Below, one piece after another: positions 39,683-46,526 of a stretch of 46,526 bases of DNA. Each line of letters begins with the position of its first letter. Positions within the stretch are counted from its first letter, which is position 1. Below the pieces are notes generated by a model. It searched no databases, had not been told where the DNA came from, and worked only from the letters and a program-made list of their open reading frames with translations. Made by a program: the position numbers and the translations under genes. Source of the stretch: a bacterium (GTDB lineage: Bacteria; Patescibacteriota; Saccharimonadia; Saccharimonadales; UBA4665); contig JAJZAF010000008.1 in the NCBI GenBank assembly GCA_021799595.1, forward strand, positions 1 to 46,526. Reading direction: 5' to 3'.

Positions 39683-40915
39683 GTGAAGAATACAGTTAAA
39701 AATACCTTTGCTTCTTTTCAGATCCGTAATTTCCGGCTCTATTTTTTTGGACAAGGCTTATCTTTGAGTGGCACCTGGGTTCAGACGATAGCATTAACGT
39801 GGTTAATACTGCAGCTTACCCACTCGGGCACGCAGCTTGGCCTAGTGTTGGCCGCTCAATTTCTGCCTATGCTTATTTTTGGCGTCTGGGGTGGGGTTAT
39901 TACTGATCGATTTAATAAACGGCACATTCTTTATATTACCCAGACCATTCAGGGTGTTCTGGCACTTATTCTGGGACTGCTTGTTCTTACTCATCATATT
40001 CACGTCTGGATGGTGTATGTGCTGGCAACGTCATTGGGTTGTACACAAGTTGTTGACAACCCGACACGACAGACTTTTGTCATTGAGATGGTCGGTAGTA
40101 ATTATTTAAAAAATGCTGTCACACTGAATTCTATGATGGTTAACGTTGCACGGATTATCGGCCCCTCAATTGCTGGCATTCTCATTGCTACCGTTGGCAT
40201 CGGTGAATGCTTTCTCATCAATGCCGCTTCGTTTGTGGCGGTGCTTATTGCACTTGTACTGATGCGTGCCAACGAGCTTCATACCATCAGACCGGTGTCG
40301 AAACAAAAAGGACAAATTAAAGACGGTCTTTTCTATATCTGGGAAAACCCAATACTTCGAGCCACATTGGTGATGATGTTCATTATTGGCACCTTTGCTT
40401 ATGAATTTCCAGTTATTCTGCCTTTGTTTGCTACCAGAACTCTACACGGGAACGCCGCAACATATTCAGCCATGACGGCAGCGATGGGTATCGGTGCGGT
40501 GGTTGGTGGGCTGTACACTGCCGGCAGAGGAGTACCGGTAGCCAGTACCCTTGTAAAAGTAGCACTTGCGTTCGGAGTAGCTATAATTTTAATGGCGTTT
40601 ATGCCAGATCTTTTTGCTACCCTACTGACACTAGTAGCACTTGGTGTTTTATCTGTTCTCTTTATCACTTTCGGTAATACTACCTTACAGTTAACCAGCC
40701 AACCCCATATGCGCGGTCGAGTCATGTCGCTTTGGTCAATTGCCTTCCTTGGTACAACCCCAATTGGCGGCCCTATTATTGGCTTTCTGGCTGACCACAC
40801 AAATCCCAGAGTTGGATTGGCTATTGGTGGCTTTTCAGCGCTCATTGGGGCAGCCATCGGCGCCCTTATTATCCGCGGACGGGTGGTGTCTCTTCCTAAT
40901 TCGGCCCAGGGTTGA
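39683..40915 (+). CDS. MFS transporter (MFS_3/EntS-like exporter)
   Basis: A 410-residue protein with about 11-12 hydrophobic helices. The N terminus FQIRNFRLYFFGQGLSLSGTW, the helix 2-3 loop GGVITDRFNKRHIL (MFS motif A) and DNPTRQTFVIEMVG are typical of the EntS-like group, which exports siderophores, macrolides or other small molecules. The start is GTG with AAAGGA 12 bases upstream; TATACT (39632-39637) is a possible -10 box. The last 81 bases overlap the convergent NAD(P)HX dehydratase gene, an unusually long tail-to-tail overlap. The substrate is unknown. Confidence 0.85.
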   Translation: MKNTVKNTFASFQIRNFRLYFFGQGLSLSGTWVQTIALTWLILQLTHSGTQLGLVLAAQFLPMLIFGVWGGVITDRFNKRHILYITQTIQGVLALILGLLVLTHHIHVWMVYVLATSLGCTQVVDNPTRQTFVIEMVGSNYLKNAVTLNSMMVNVARIIGPSIAGILIATVGIGECFLINAASFVAVLIALVLMRANELHTIRPVSKQKGQIKDGLFYIWENPILRATLVMMFIIGTFAYEFPVILPLFATRTLHGNAATYSAMTAAMGIGAVVGGLYTAGRGVPVASTLVKVALAFGVAIILMAFMPDLFATLLTLVALGVLSVLFITFGNTTLQLTSQPHMRGRVMSLWSIAFLGTTPIGGPIIGFLADHTNPRVGLAIGGFSALIGAAIGALIIRGRVVSLPNSAQG

Positions 40916-41758
40916 AGCAATAGATTGAAACGCTTGCGGGAGGTAATCAATGAGGTCTGATGCGATGACGGCCGGTTCACTTAAGTCGTGCGCTGCCAAA
41001 TCACCGGCCAAGCCATGGATATATACGGCCGAGCTGACTGCAGAGTTTGGTTGTAATCCTTGAGCCAAAAACGCACCTATGATTCCGGCCAATACATCAC
41101 CGCTACCAGCTGTCGCCAGAGCCGGACCGCCACTAGTATTTTCAATTGGGTCATGATGTGGACTGATTGTGAATGTCGGATTTCCCTTAACGGCAATGAC
41201 AAGCCGATAACGTTCTGCAATCTCCGTGGTTAGGCGAGCAACGGCGATCTGATCTTTGGGTAGGGGCTGAGAGAAAAAGCGTTGTAGCTCACCGTGGTGT
41301 GGCGTCAAAACGCATACTTTACCTGCTCGTTTTTTAAGGACTGTTGGATTTTCAGCGACGAAACGTAGCGCTGTGCCATCAACGATAAGCGGCAGGTCAA
41401 TGTGATGCACGATGTTCATAACTATCGGTTGTATTGTTTGAGAAAGCCCTGGCCCAATCACTAGTACTGAAACATGGCGTTCTCGAATATAGTCTTGCAG
41501 AATTTGAAATGCCATCTTCTCTGTCGGTGGCAAGCATAGAGTCGTACCTTCAAGCACTCGATGCTCAAGCTTATCTATAACTGGAGCAGTGCTGGCAATT
41601 GTGGCCAGACCGCTACCGGCACGGAGTGCTGCCTGTGCGCAAAGAAAAGGGGCGCCTATCATGCCCGGCGAGCCGCCAATTATGAGTGTGTGGCCGAAGG
41701 TGTATTTATAACTGTCAGATGGGCGGTATAGCAACGATTCAAAAGAGGTAGTATCCAT
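40835..41758 (-). CDS. nnrD: ADP/ATP-dependent (S)-NAD(P)H-hydrate dehydratase
   Basis: A 307-residue ribokinase-like protein that repairs hydrated NADH and NADPH. GHTLIIGGSPGMIGAP, AALRAGSGLATIAS, LTPHHGELQRF, VIAVKGNPTFT and GSGDVLAGIIGAFLAQG match the YjeF C-terminal (CARKD) domain. The epimerase half (NnrE) is not fused or adjacent. ATG 41758 is preferred to the upstream ATG at 41803 because TTGCCA-18-TATGAT ends 6 bases before it. The C-terminal 27 codons overlap the convergent MFS gene and are rich in Arg, His and Asp, so this tail may be a by-product of the overlap. Confidence 0.9.
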   Translation of the reverse strand: MDTTSFESLLYRPSDSYKYTFGHTLIIGGSPGMIGAPFLCAQAALRAGSGLATIASTAPVIDKLEHRVLEGTTLCLPPTEKMAFQILQDYIRERHVSVLVIGPGLSQTIQPIVMNIVHHIDLPLIVDGTALRFVAENPTVLKKRAGKVCVLTPHHGELQRFFSQPLPKDQIAVARLTTEIAERYRLVIAVKGNPTFTISPHHDPIENTSGGPALATAGSGDVLAGIIGAFLAQGLQPNSAVSSAVYIHGLAGDLAAHDLSEPAVIASDLIDYLPQAFQSIASTLGRIRKRHHPSADNKGADGCPNER

Positions 41759-41764
41759 CTTTTC

Positions 41765-41794
41765 ATCATAGTTGACAAGATTATGGCTTGGCAA
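41765..41794 (-). promoter_or_regulatory. Leaderless promoter of nnrD
   Basis: Minus-strand TTGCCA (41789-41794), an 18-base spacer and TATGAT (41765-41770), 6 bases before ATG 41758. Confidence 0.6.
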
Positions 41795-41812
41795 GTTATC
41801 CACATACCGTGT

Positions 41813-41841
41813 TTGACATATGCACCATTCCGGTGCATGAT
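41813..41841 (+). promoter_or_regulatory. Promoter of the HdeD-like gene with an operator-like palindrome
   Basis: TTGACA (41813-41818), a 17-base spacer and CATGAT (41836-41841). The spacer is filled by a perfect inverted repeat ATGCACC (41820-41826), ATTCC, GGTGCAT (41832-41838) that runs into the -10 box. A protein bound there would block polymerase, or twist the spacer as MerR-type activators do. Confidence 0.65.
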
Positions 41842-41869
41842 GAAGTTATCATCTAAAGGAGGGTGAAAT

Positions 41870-42418
41870 ATGAGTGCAGCAAGTATCACTAAGGACAATT
41901 GGTGGGCGCTGGTCTCAGGGGGTGCGGCGACAATTATTTTTGGTGTGGCAGTGGTCTTTTGGCCTGGCATCACACTGCTCGTATTGCTCTATTGGTTTAG
42001 TGCATACGTGCTAATAAGTGCGTTAGTCAACGTTTCGGCAGGCGTTGGTAGCATCGGTCAAGCGGATGCTTGGTTTCTACCAGTCGCACTTGGCTTGTTT
42101 GAACTGGGTGTTGGTGTATATTTACTCCGACACGTTCACGTTAAGTTCACGACCTTTATTATCCTTATCGGGTTTGTACTGATTGCTCGAGGGATTATTG
42201 AGGCTATCAATGCTTACTATGACGCCAAATCAGCGGTAAAGGTTCAGGCTCTTAGCTACCTCAGTAGTCTGGCTGCATTAGTAGTCGGTATTGTTATCCT
42301 GTTCGTTGCCAAACAATCTCAGGGCGTGGACTTTGTTTGGATCCTCGGCTTGTATGGTATTGGTGTCGGTGCTCTACAAATTGCATCCTTAGCTGAAAGC
42401 AAGAGATCAACAAATTAG
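41870..42418 (+). CDS. HdeD-like (DUF308) acid-resistance membrane protein
   Basis: A 182-residue membrane protein with about six hydrophobic helices in three hairpins, each preceded by a short polar or aromatic stretch (NWWALVSGGAATIIFGVAVVF begins the first hairpin). Size, repeat pattern and the R-G-I-I-E-A segment fit the HdeD/DUF308 family, known in E. coli from the acid-fitness island. It has the strongest ribosome binding site of the window (AAAGGAGGG, 7 bases before the ATG), its own promoter with a palindrome and its own terminator, so it is a monocistronic, probably highly induced gene. The mechanism of the family is not well understood. Confidence 0.75.
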   Translation: MSAASITKDNWWALVSGGAATIIFGVAVVFWPGITLLVLLYWFSAYVLISALVNVSAGVGSIGQADAWFLPVALGLFELGVGVYLLRHVHVKFTTFIILIGFVLIARGIIEAINAYYDAKSAVKVQALSYLSSLAALVVGIVILFVAKQSQGVDFVWILGLYGIGVGALQIASLAESKRSTN

Positions 42419-42437
42419 ATCGAGATACAACAAACAT

Positions 42438-42472
42438 AAAACAGTCTGTCTGCCGCAGGCTGTTTTTTATTT
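42438..42472 (+). terminator. Rho-independent terminator of the HdeD-like gene
   Basis: AAAACAGTCTG pairs with CAGGCTGTTTT (one G-U pair) around a 7-base loop, and the T-rich run TTTTTTATTTT follows. It is the clearest conventional terminator in the window. Confidence 0.85.
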
Positions 42473-42480
42473 TATATGTA

Positions 42481-42510
42481 TTGAGCCTTGACAGATAAAA
42501 CCGGTATCAT
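42481..42510 (+). promoter_or_regulatory. Promoter of the GH25-like gene
   Basis: TTGAGC (42481-42486), an 18-base spacer and TATCAT (42505-42510), 8 bases before ATG 42519. A TTGACA at 42488 has no -10 at proper distance. Confidence 0.5.
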
Positions 42511-42518
42511 GAAAGACT

Positions 42519-43364
42519 ATGGAGAGATTTACGCGAGAGCAATCACAATGGGTTCAATGGATGCGCCTTACTTTGCTCTGTTTTGTTATTGTCCTGAGTA
42601 TTGTTTTGGCAGTGACTACTCAACCAGCAAACAAATCGATCACAGATTTATCTTGGCCGAACTGTGGTAGCCGCTATCTACAGACGTATACTGCCGGTAT
42701 TGTCGGCGTCACAGGTGGCCTAGATTTTCGGATTAATCCATGCGCAAGCAGCGAAGCGCATATGTTGATAGCGTATGCACTTTATGCCAATACCGGTTAT
42801 CCGGGCTATGTCTATGGGCGTAAGTTTGCAAATTATCCGAAGCATTGCACGCAAAAAGACTACGTTTGCTTTGCCTATAACTATGGCTACGCTGCGGGAC
42901 TATTCGCTATTCGTGCGGCGGCTAAAAGCGGTGTGGTCAGCCGGCTATGGTTCTTAGACGTAGAAACCGAGAATAGTTGGACGTATCATCCAGCAGTTAA
43001 TCGAGCGGAGCTGTCCGGAGAAATGGCTGCAATATCCCAATACACATTTCTGTTTTCTGGATTTGGTATATATTCGACGTCACATCAGTGGCAGATCATT
43101 ACAGGTGGTTGGAAAAATATGCTTCCTGAATGGCTGGGAACAGGCTCGTTCGACCAGCGAGTGGCTACTAAAGCTTGTCGAGATGTATCTTTTACTGGCG
43201 GCCGAATTTGGCTTAGCCAATACACAGCAAAGCTAGATATTAATGTGACTTGCAATTTAGCTGCCGCCACTTACTTTCCTACTTCATTTTCAACATTTGG
43301 TTTGTGGTCGTTCCCAGACGTGCGTTTTGAAAACGGCGCTGCATTTTACTCTGTTCTTCATTAG
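42519..43364 (+). CDS. Secreted or anchored GH25/DUF1906-like glycosidase domain protein, Cys-rich
   Basis: A 281-residue protein with a basic N terminus and one hydrophobic segment (about 16-33), so it is exported or anchored. The rest looks like a TIM-barrel lysozyme-like domain: DLSWPNCGS at 43-51, GIVGVTGGLDF at 60-70, LDVETENSW at 146-154 (Asp147 and Glu149 would be the acidic catalytic residues of GH25), YSTSHQW at 185-191 and a late WLSQYT strand. Six cysteines follow the membrane segment (49, 75, 110, 117, 220, 245), suggesting disulfides that VKOR at 5399 could help form. It may cut peptidoglycan of the cell itself or of a host bacterium. Specificity is inferred only. Confidence 0.65.
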   Translation: MERFTREQSQWVQWMRLTLLCFVIVLSIVLAVTTQPANKSITDLSWPNCGSRYLQTYTAGIVGVTGGLDFRINPCASSEAHMLIAYALYANTGYPGYVYGRKFANYPKHCTQKDYVCFAYNYGYAAGLFAIRAAAKSGVVSRLWFLDVETENSWTYHPAVNRAELSGEMAAISQYTFLFSGFGIYSTSHQWQIITGGWKNMLPEWLGTGSFDQRVATKACRDVSFTGGRIWLSQYTAKLDINVTCNLAAATYFPTSFSTFGLWSFPDVRFENGAAFYSVLH

Positions 43365-43456
43365 AGTTGTTCCCGAATAAAATCTTGTATGGCAAATTGA
43401 TCAGGAATGGTCTCATCAAAAGGAACAATCACTTGGGTTAAGGCCAGTTTGTTGCG
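43361..43456 (-). pseudogene. Possible C-terminal gene fragment on the minus strand
   Basis: A 31-codon open stretch, closed upstream by TAG (43457-43459) and ending at TAA (43361-43363), has protein-like composition (it includes LTQVIVPFDETIPDQFAIQ). There is no start codon. It may be the remains of a gene that once lay here; chance cannot be excluded. The rest of the roughly 110 bases up to the NRAMP gene shows only AT-rich promoter-like sequence. Confidence 0.25.
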
Positions 43457-43568
43457 CTAAACTCCACATGGCTCACTGTAGTATTTTAACAATATATGTT
43501 ATCTATCTATGTCGATGTAGCATTGATTGGCAGCCTTTGATATTATTTATGATATATACGGTTAGACA

Positions 43569-44942
43569 ATGCCAAAAACAATTATAGAAAAAACAATTGA
43601 AGCCCCGGCACAAGCCCTTGATCTCGGCATAGAGGGTGGTCAGAAACTGGCTACTTCCTTGCCGATGACCGGACATCAGCCATTGAAAAAAGCTAAAAAC
43701 TATTGGTACTTGCTTGGTCCGGGACTGACAACTGGTGCATCAGATGATGATCCGTCTGGTATCGCGACGTACAGCCAAGCTGGTTCGCAATACGGCTTTA
43801 GCTTGCTTTGGATGGCGCTCTTTACTTTTCCTCTCATGGCGGTTATCCAAGAGATGTGTGCCCGTATTGGACTAGTGACTGGTCGTGGTCTGGCTGGAAA
43901 TATACGAGTTCATTTTGGCAAGAAAATTTTGTACATGAGTACCTTTTTCCTGTTTGTGGCCAATACCTTCAATATTGGAGCAGACATTGGCGCTATGGCC
44001 GGTGCTATTCAACTAGTGAGAGCTCAAACTAATTTCACATTCCTGGTCGTCTGTCTGACACTTTTCATTCTGCTCTTACAAATTTATACTCCCTATGCAC
44101 GTTATGCAAAGTATCTCAAGTGGTTAGCTCTTGTGCTCTTTGCGTATGTATTGTCGGCATTTCTGGCTCATCCTGATTGGCACACTGTCGCTAAATATTC
44201 GGTCGTGCCACATATCCAGTTCAGTAAACAAGAGCTGATGATTATCTGCGCTGTTTTGGGCACCACTATTACTCCATATCTCTTTTTCTGGCAGACATCG
44301 CAGGAAATTGAAGAAGAAATTGCCAGTGGCAAGACGACTATTGCTCAGCGTAGTGGCAGTACGCCGGAAGAAATGAAAAAAATGCGAGTTGATGTCTGGA
44401 GCGGCATGCTGCTATCGAACCTGGTGATGTTCTTTATTATTGCCGCTTGCGCCACAGTGCTCTTTCGTCATGGTATTACCAATATTAATACTGCCCAACA
44501 GGCTGCCGAGGCGCTCCGTCCCTTTGCCGGTGCTGCCACGTATTATCTCTTTGCCGTAGGCATCATCGGTGTTGGTCTACTCGCTATCCCAGTGATGGCC
44601 GGTTCTAGTGCTTATGCGATCAGTGAAAGCTTTGGCCATCGTCAAGGGCTTAATAACAAGCTCAAACAAGCTTACTCTTTTTATGGAGTCATCATCATTT
44701 CAATGTTTATTGGCCTCGGTCTGAACTTTATTGGCCTCAATCCTATCAAAGCTCTTATTTACTCTGCTGTCTTAAACGGTGTGGTAGCGCCAATCATCAT
44801 TGTTCTCATTTTATTACTGGCTCGAAAGACAAAAGTTATGGGAGAATGGAAAAACAGTAAACTGGTGGCTGGCATAGGCTGGTTAGTCACCGGGCTGATG
44901 GCAATTTCTGGCGTTGCCGCTATCTATGCTTTATTTGCATAA
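43569..44942 (+). CDS. NRAMP-family transporter with atypical metal site
   Basis: A 457-residue protein with 11 or so helices and the NRAMP fold. Helix 1 reads ASDDDPSGIATY (Asp61, then P-S-G), where Mn/Fe transporters have D-P-G-N; helix 6 reads TTITPYLFFWQ (231-241 region), with Thr235 where the metal-binding Met of the MPH motif is expected. The soft-metal Met and the Asn ligand are therefore missing. Such changes are known from NRAMP-related Mg2+ transporters and other non-canonical branches, so Mn2+ import should not be assumed. It is a single gene upstream of gadB, with a 30-40-residue cytoplasmic N-terminal extension. Confidence 0.82.
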   Translation: MPKTIIEKTIEAPAQALDLGIEGGQKLATSLPMTGHQPLKKAKNYWYLLGPGLTTGASDDDPSGIATYSQAGSQYGFSLLWMALFTFPLMAVIQEMCARIGLVTGRGLAGNIRVHFGKKILYMSTFFLFVANTFNIGADIGAMAGAIQLVRAQTNFTFLVVCLTLFILLLQIYTPYARYAKYLKWLALVLFAYVLSAFLAHPDWHTVAKYSVVPHIQFSKQELMIICAVLGTTITPYLFFWQTSQEIEEEIASGKTTIAQRSGSTPEEMKKMRVDVWSGMLLSNLVMFFIIAACATVLFRHGITNINTAQQAAEALRPFAGAATYYLFAVGIIGVGLLAIPVMAGSSAYAISESFGHRQGLNNKLKQAYSFYGVIIISMFIGLGLNFIGLNPIKALIYSAVLNGVVAPIIIVLILLLARKTKVMGEWKNSKLVAGIGWLVTGLMAISGVAAIYALFA

Positions 44943-44944
44943 GT

Positions 44945-44973
44945 TTCTTGAGGTTGAAGAGGGGTGGTAAGAT
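44945..44973 (+). promoter_or_regulatory. Promoter of gadB
   Basis: TTCTTG (44945-44950), a 17-base spacer and TAAGAT (44968-44973), preceded by TG at the extended -10 position (TGGTAAGAT). The box ends 6 bases before ATG 44980. It lies directly after the NRAMP stop codon, so gadB can be expressed independently. Confidence 0.55.
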
Positions 44974-44979
44974 TCTCAT

Positions 44980-46359
44980 ATGCATAAACAGGTTCAAAAC
45001 GAGGACGAAGAGGATAACTTGGCCTTTACGCCAACCTATGCCTCCCGATTTTTAAATGAACCAATTGCAAAATATGTGCTGTCGGACAAGAGTCAGTCGC
45101 CTGAGACTGTGTATCAGATTATTAAGGATGAGCTGCAGCTGGATGGTAATGCTCATATGAACCTCGCTACGTTCGTTACTACCTGGATGGAGCCACAAGC
45201 ATCACGTCTGATGGCCGAAACTTTTGAAAAGAATCTTATCGATAAAGATGAGTATCCAGAGACAGCAGATATTGAACGTCGCTGTGTCAATATCCTGGCT
45301 GATCTATGGCACAGTGACCACGAAGGACAAGCGCTCGGCACCTCAACGGTTGGCTCGAGCGAAGGCTGTATGTTGGCAGGGATGGCTTTCAAATGGCGCT
45401 GGCAAACCAAACAGACACGAAAAGGCATAAAACCTAACTTGGTGCTTGGTAGTAACGCTCAAATCTGTTGGGAAAAGTTTTGTCGGTACTGGCAAGTTGA
45501 ACCACGCTTTGTGCCACTCGAGAAAGGACAGTACCACCTGCAGCCAGAACGTGCAGTAGCGCTTTGTGATGAAGGTACTATCGGTGTAGTCGGTATTTTA
45601 GGAAGCACCATCGATGGCAGCTATGAACCTATTGAAGAGCTTGCTCGGACTCTCGACAACCTGCAAGCAAAGCGGGGGTTGGATATTCCCATCCATGTCG
45701 ATGCTGCCAGTGGCGGTTTTGTTGCTCCCTTTCTACAGCCGCATTTGGTATGGGACTTTCGCTTGTTGCGAGTAAAATCTATTAACAGCTCCGGGCACAA
45801 ATATGGGCTGGTTTACCCGGGCGTTGGTTGGGTTCTCTGGCGCCATCCTGATGATCTCCCGAAAGAACTTATTTTCAGGGTTAACTATCTTGGCGGTGAC
45901 ATGCCAACATTTGCCCTAAATTTCTCTCGACCAGGTAACGGCGTGATTGCTCAATACTATAACTTCTTGCGTCTTGGTCGCCAGGGCTATAGACGTATCC
46001 TACAAAACTGTCAGGATACCGCATTATTCTTGTCCAGAAAAATTGAAGATATGGAGTATTTTGAGCTGCTCAGTCGCGGAGATGACTTACCAGTTTTTGC
46101 CTTTACCTTAAAAAAGCCCAAGACCTTTTTCTCGCTTTATGACTTATCTGATCGGATGCGTGAAAGAGGCTGGCAGGTGCCGGCTTACAGTTTGCCTAAG
46201 GACTTACAATCGACAGTGGTTATGCGTATTGTCGTCAAGGAAAATTTCAGTCGAGATATAGCTGCTCAATTTATTCAAGACCTCAAAGAGCAAGTGGCTT
46301 GGCTTGTTGACCATCCCTACAAACATCCTTCAGTGCCACGACCCTCTTTTCACCATTAA
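44980..46359 (+). CDS. gadB: Glutamate decarboxylase
   Basis: A 459-residue PLP enzyme converting glutamate to GABA and CO2 with consumption of a proton. HMNLATFVTTWMEP is the substrate-site loop, STVGSSEGCMLAG binds PLP phosphate, HVDAASGGFVAPF carries Asp241 and INSSGHKYG carries PLP-binding Lys274, two residues before the E. coli number (K276). The protein ends SFHH; E. coli GadB ends in SFKHT, and its His465 closes the active site at neutral pH, so pH gating is plausible. No glutamate/GABA antiporter (GadC) is in the window. It is read alone, after the NRAMP gene. Confidence 0.95.
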   Translation: MHKQVQNEDEEDNLAFTPTYASRFLNEPIAKYVLSDKSQSPETVYQIIKDELQLDGNAHMNLATFVTTWMEPQASRLMAETFEKNLIDKDEYPETADIERRCVNILADLWHSDHEGQALGTSTVGSSEGCMLAGMAFKWRWQTKQTRKGIKPNLVLGSNAQICWEKFCRYWQVEPRFVPLEKGQYHLQPERAVALCDEGTIGVVGILGSTIDGSYEPIEELARTLDNLQAKRGLDIPIHVDAASGGFVAPFLQPHLVWDFRLLRVKSINSSGHKYGLVYPGVGWVLWRHPDDLPKELIFRVNYLGGDMPTFALNFSRPGNGVIAQYYNFLRLGRQGYRRILQNCQDTALFLSRKIEDMEYFELLSRGDDLPVFAFTLKKPKTFFSLYDLSDRMRERGWQVPAYSLPKDLQSTVVMRIVVKENFSRDIAAQFIQDLKEQVAWLVDHPYKHPSVPRPSFHH

Positions 46360-46374
46360 CAGTAACGGTTAATG
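46354..46374. other. Stem-loop at the end of gadB
   Basis: CATTAAC (46354-46360) and GTTAATG (46368-46374) form a perfect 7-bp stem with a 7-base loop spanning the gadB stop codon. No T-tract follows, so it is at most a weak terminator or an mRNA 3'-end stabiliser. Confidence 0.4.
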
Positions 46375-46415
46375 CATAATTGTTTATGGCTATATCAGCT
46401 ACTGTTAAACCAAAA

Positions 46416-46464
46416 TAGAAATGTCCGGTTTTAGCAATTTAGAAATGTCCTACTTTAGGTAATC
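46416..46464. repeat. Imperfect 24-base tandem direct repeat
   Basis: TAGAAATGTCC followed by a CTTTAG-like segment occurs at 46416 and again at 46440, exactly 24 bases apart, with the first 11 bases identical. Such spaced repeats occur in the ends of some insertion sequences as transposase-binding sites. The 62 bases from 46465 to the window edge show no recognisable gene start, so the element (if any) lies beyond. Confidence 0.5.
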
Positions 46465-46526
46465 CTTTTTGAAGGCGGTTTCTGGTTAGGTTTGTTAGTA
46501 ATGTTGTATGGAAGCAAGGTGAACTT

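Noticed and set aside
39548-39754. Longer purH start at 39754
   Set aside because: A promoter lies at 39557-39585, the conserved domain begins after residue 85 of that frame, and it would run into the divergent MFS gene.
1-46526. CRISPR array or defence island
   Set aside because: No regularly spaced repeats and no cas-like or restriction genes; the MazEF-like pair alone does not make a defence island.

Overview
The window looks like a chromosomal segment of a compact, standard-code bacterial genome, most plausibly a Candidate Phyla Radiation (Patescibacteria) member close to Saccharibacteria. This assignment is an inference from gene content and style: a VKOR-type thiol oxidoreductase, a MarP-like protease, glutamate decarboxylase, very short intergenic gaps, ATGA/TAGTG gene overlaps, and many promoters whose -10 box sits 5-11 bases before the start codon. 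TGA and TAG both work as stops, so there is no recoding. No rRNA, CRISPR array or complete mobile element is present.

Layout. 1-3.1 kb is accessory DNA: an anchored endonuclease/exonuclease/phosphatase protein, a broken phosphoribosyltransferase and a MazEF-type toxin-antitoxin pair, ending at a tRNA-Ser(GGA). 3.3-7.2 kb is envelope-related: a MacB-like ABC exporter (ATPase plus permease), VKOR and a MarP-type CvpA/serine-protease fusion. 7.3-39.5 kb is a nucleotide-synthesis block: zwf and purA, prs, an argininosuccinate synthase fused to an MGS-like domain with a guanidino-modifying enzyme, pyrB-carB-carA, an unknown HTH-like protein, pyrC, pyrD, pyrF-pyrE, purL-purM, a zinc-ribbon protein, purF-purN-purD, purE-purK, purC-purB, a 1.1 kb eroded region with a transposase relic, a small unknown gene, and purH. 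39.7-46.4 kb holds an MFS exporter, NAD(P)HX dehydratase, an HdeD-like membrane protein, a secreted GH25-like protein, an atypical NRAMP transporter and glutamate decarboxylase. The right edge carries a direct repeat.

How the genes work together. Glucose-6-phosphate dehydrogenase can feed the pentose phosphate pathway. Prs makes PRPP. PurF, D, N, L, M, K, E, C, B and H then build IMP, and PurA with PurB makes AMP. CarAB, PyrB, PyrC, PyrD, PyrE and PyrF build UMP. All enzymes from ribose 5-phosphate to AMP and from glutamine/bicarbonate to UMP are therefore here, in small divergent and convergent operons; the GMP branch (guaA, guaB) and CTP synthase are not in the window. HdeD, GadB (with a C-terminal His like the E. 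coli pH gate) and MarP suggest an acid-stress capacity.

Most notable points: the ArgG-MGS fusion; a perfect intrinsic-terminator hairpin inside the 5' end of carA that looks like translation-coupled attenuation; the prevalence of apparently leaderless promoters; complete AMP and UMP synthesis in a lineage that usually lacks it; and a MarP protein whose catalytic and disulfide residues line up almost residue for residue with the mycobacterial protein.
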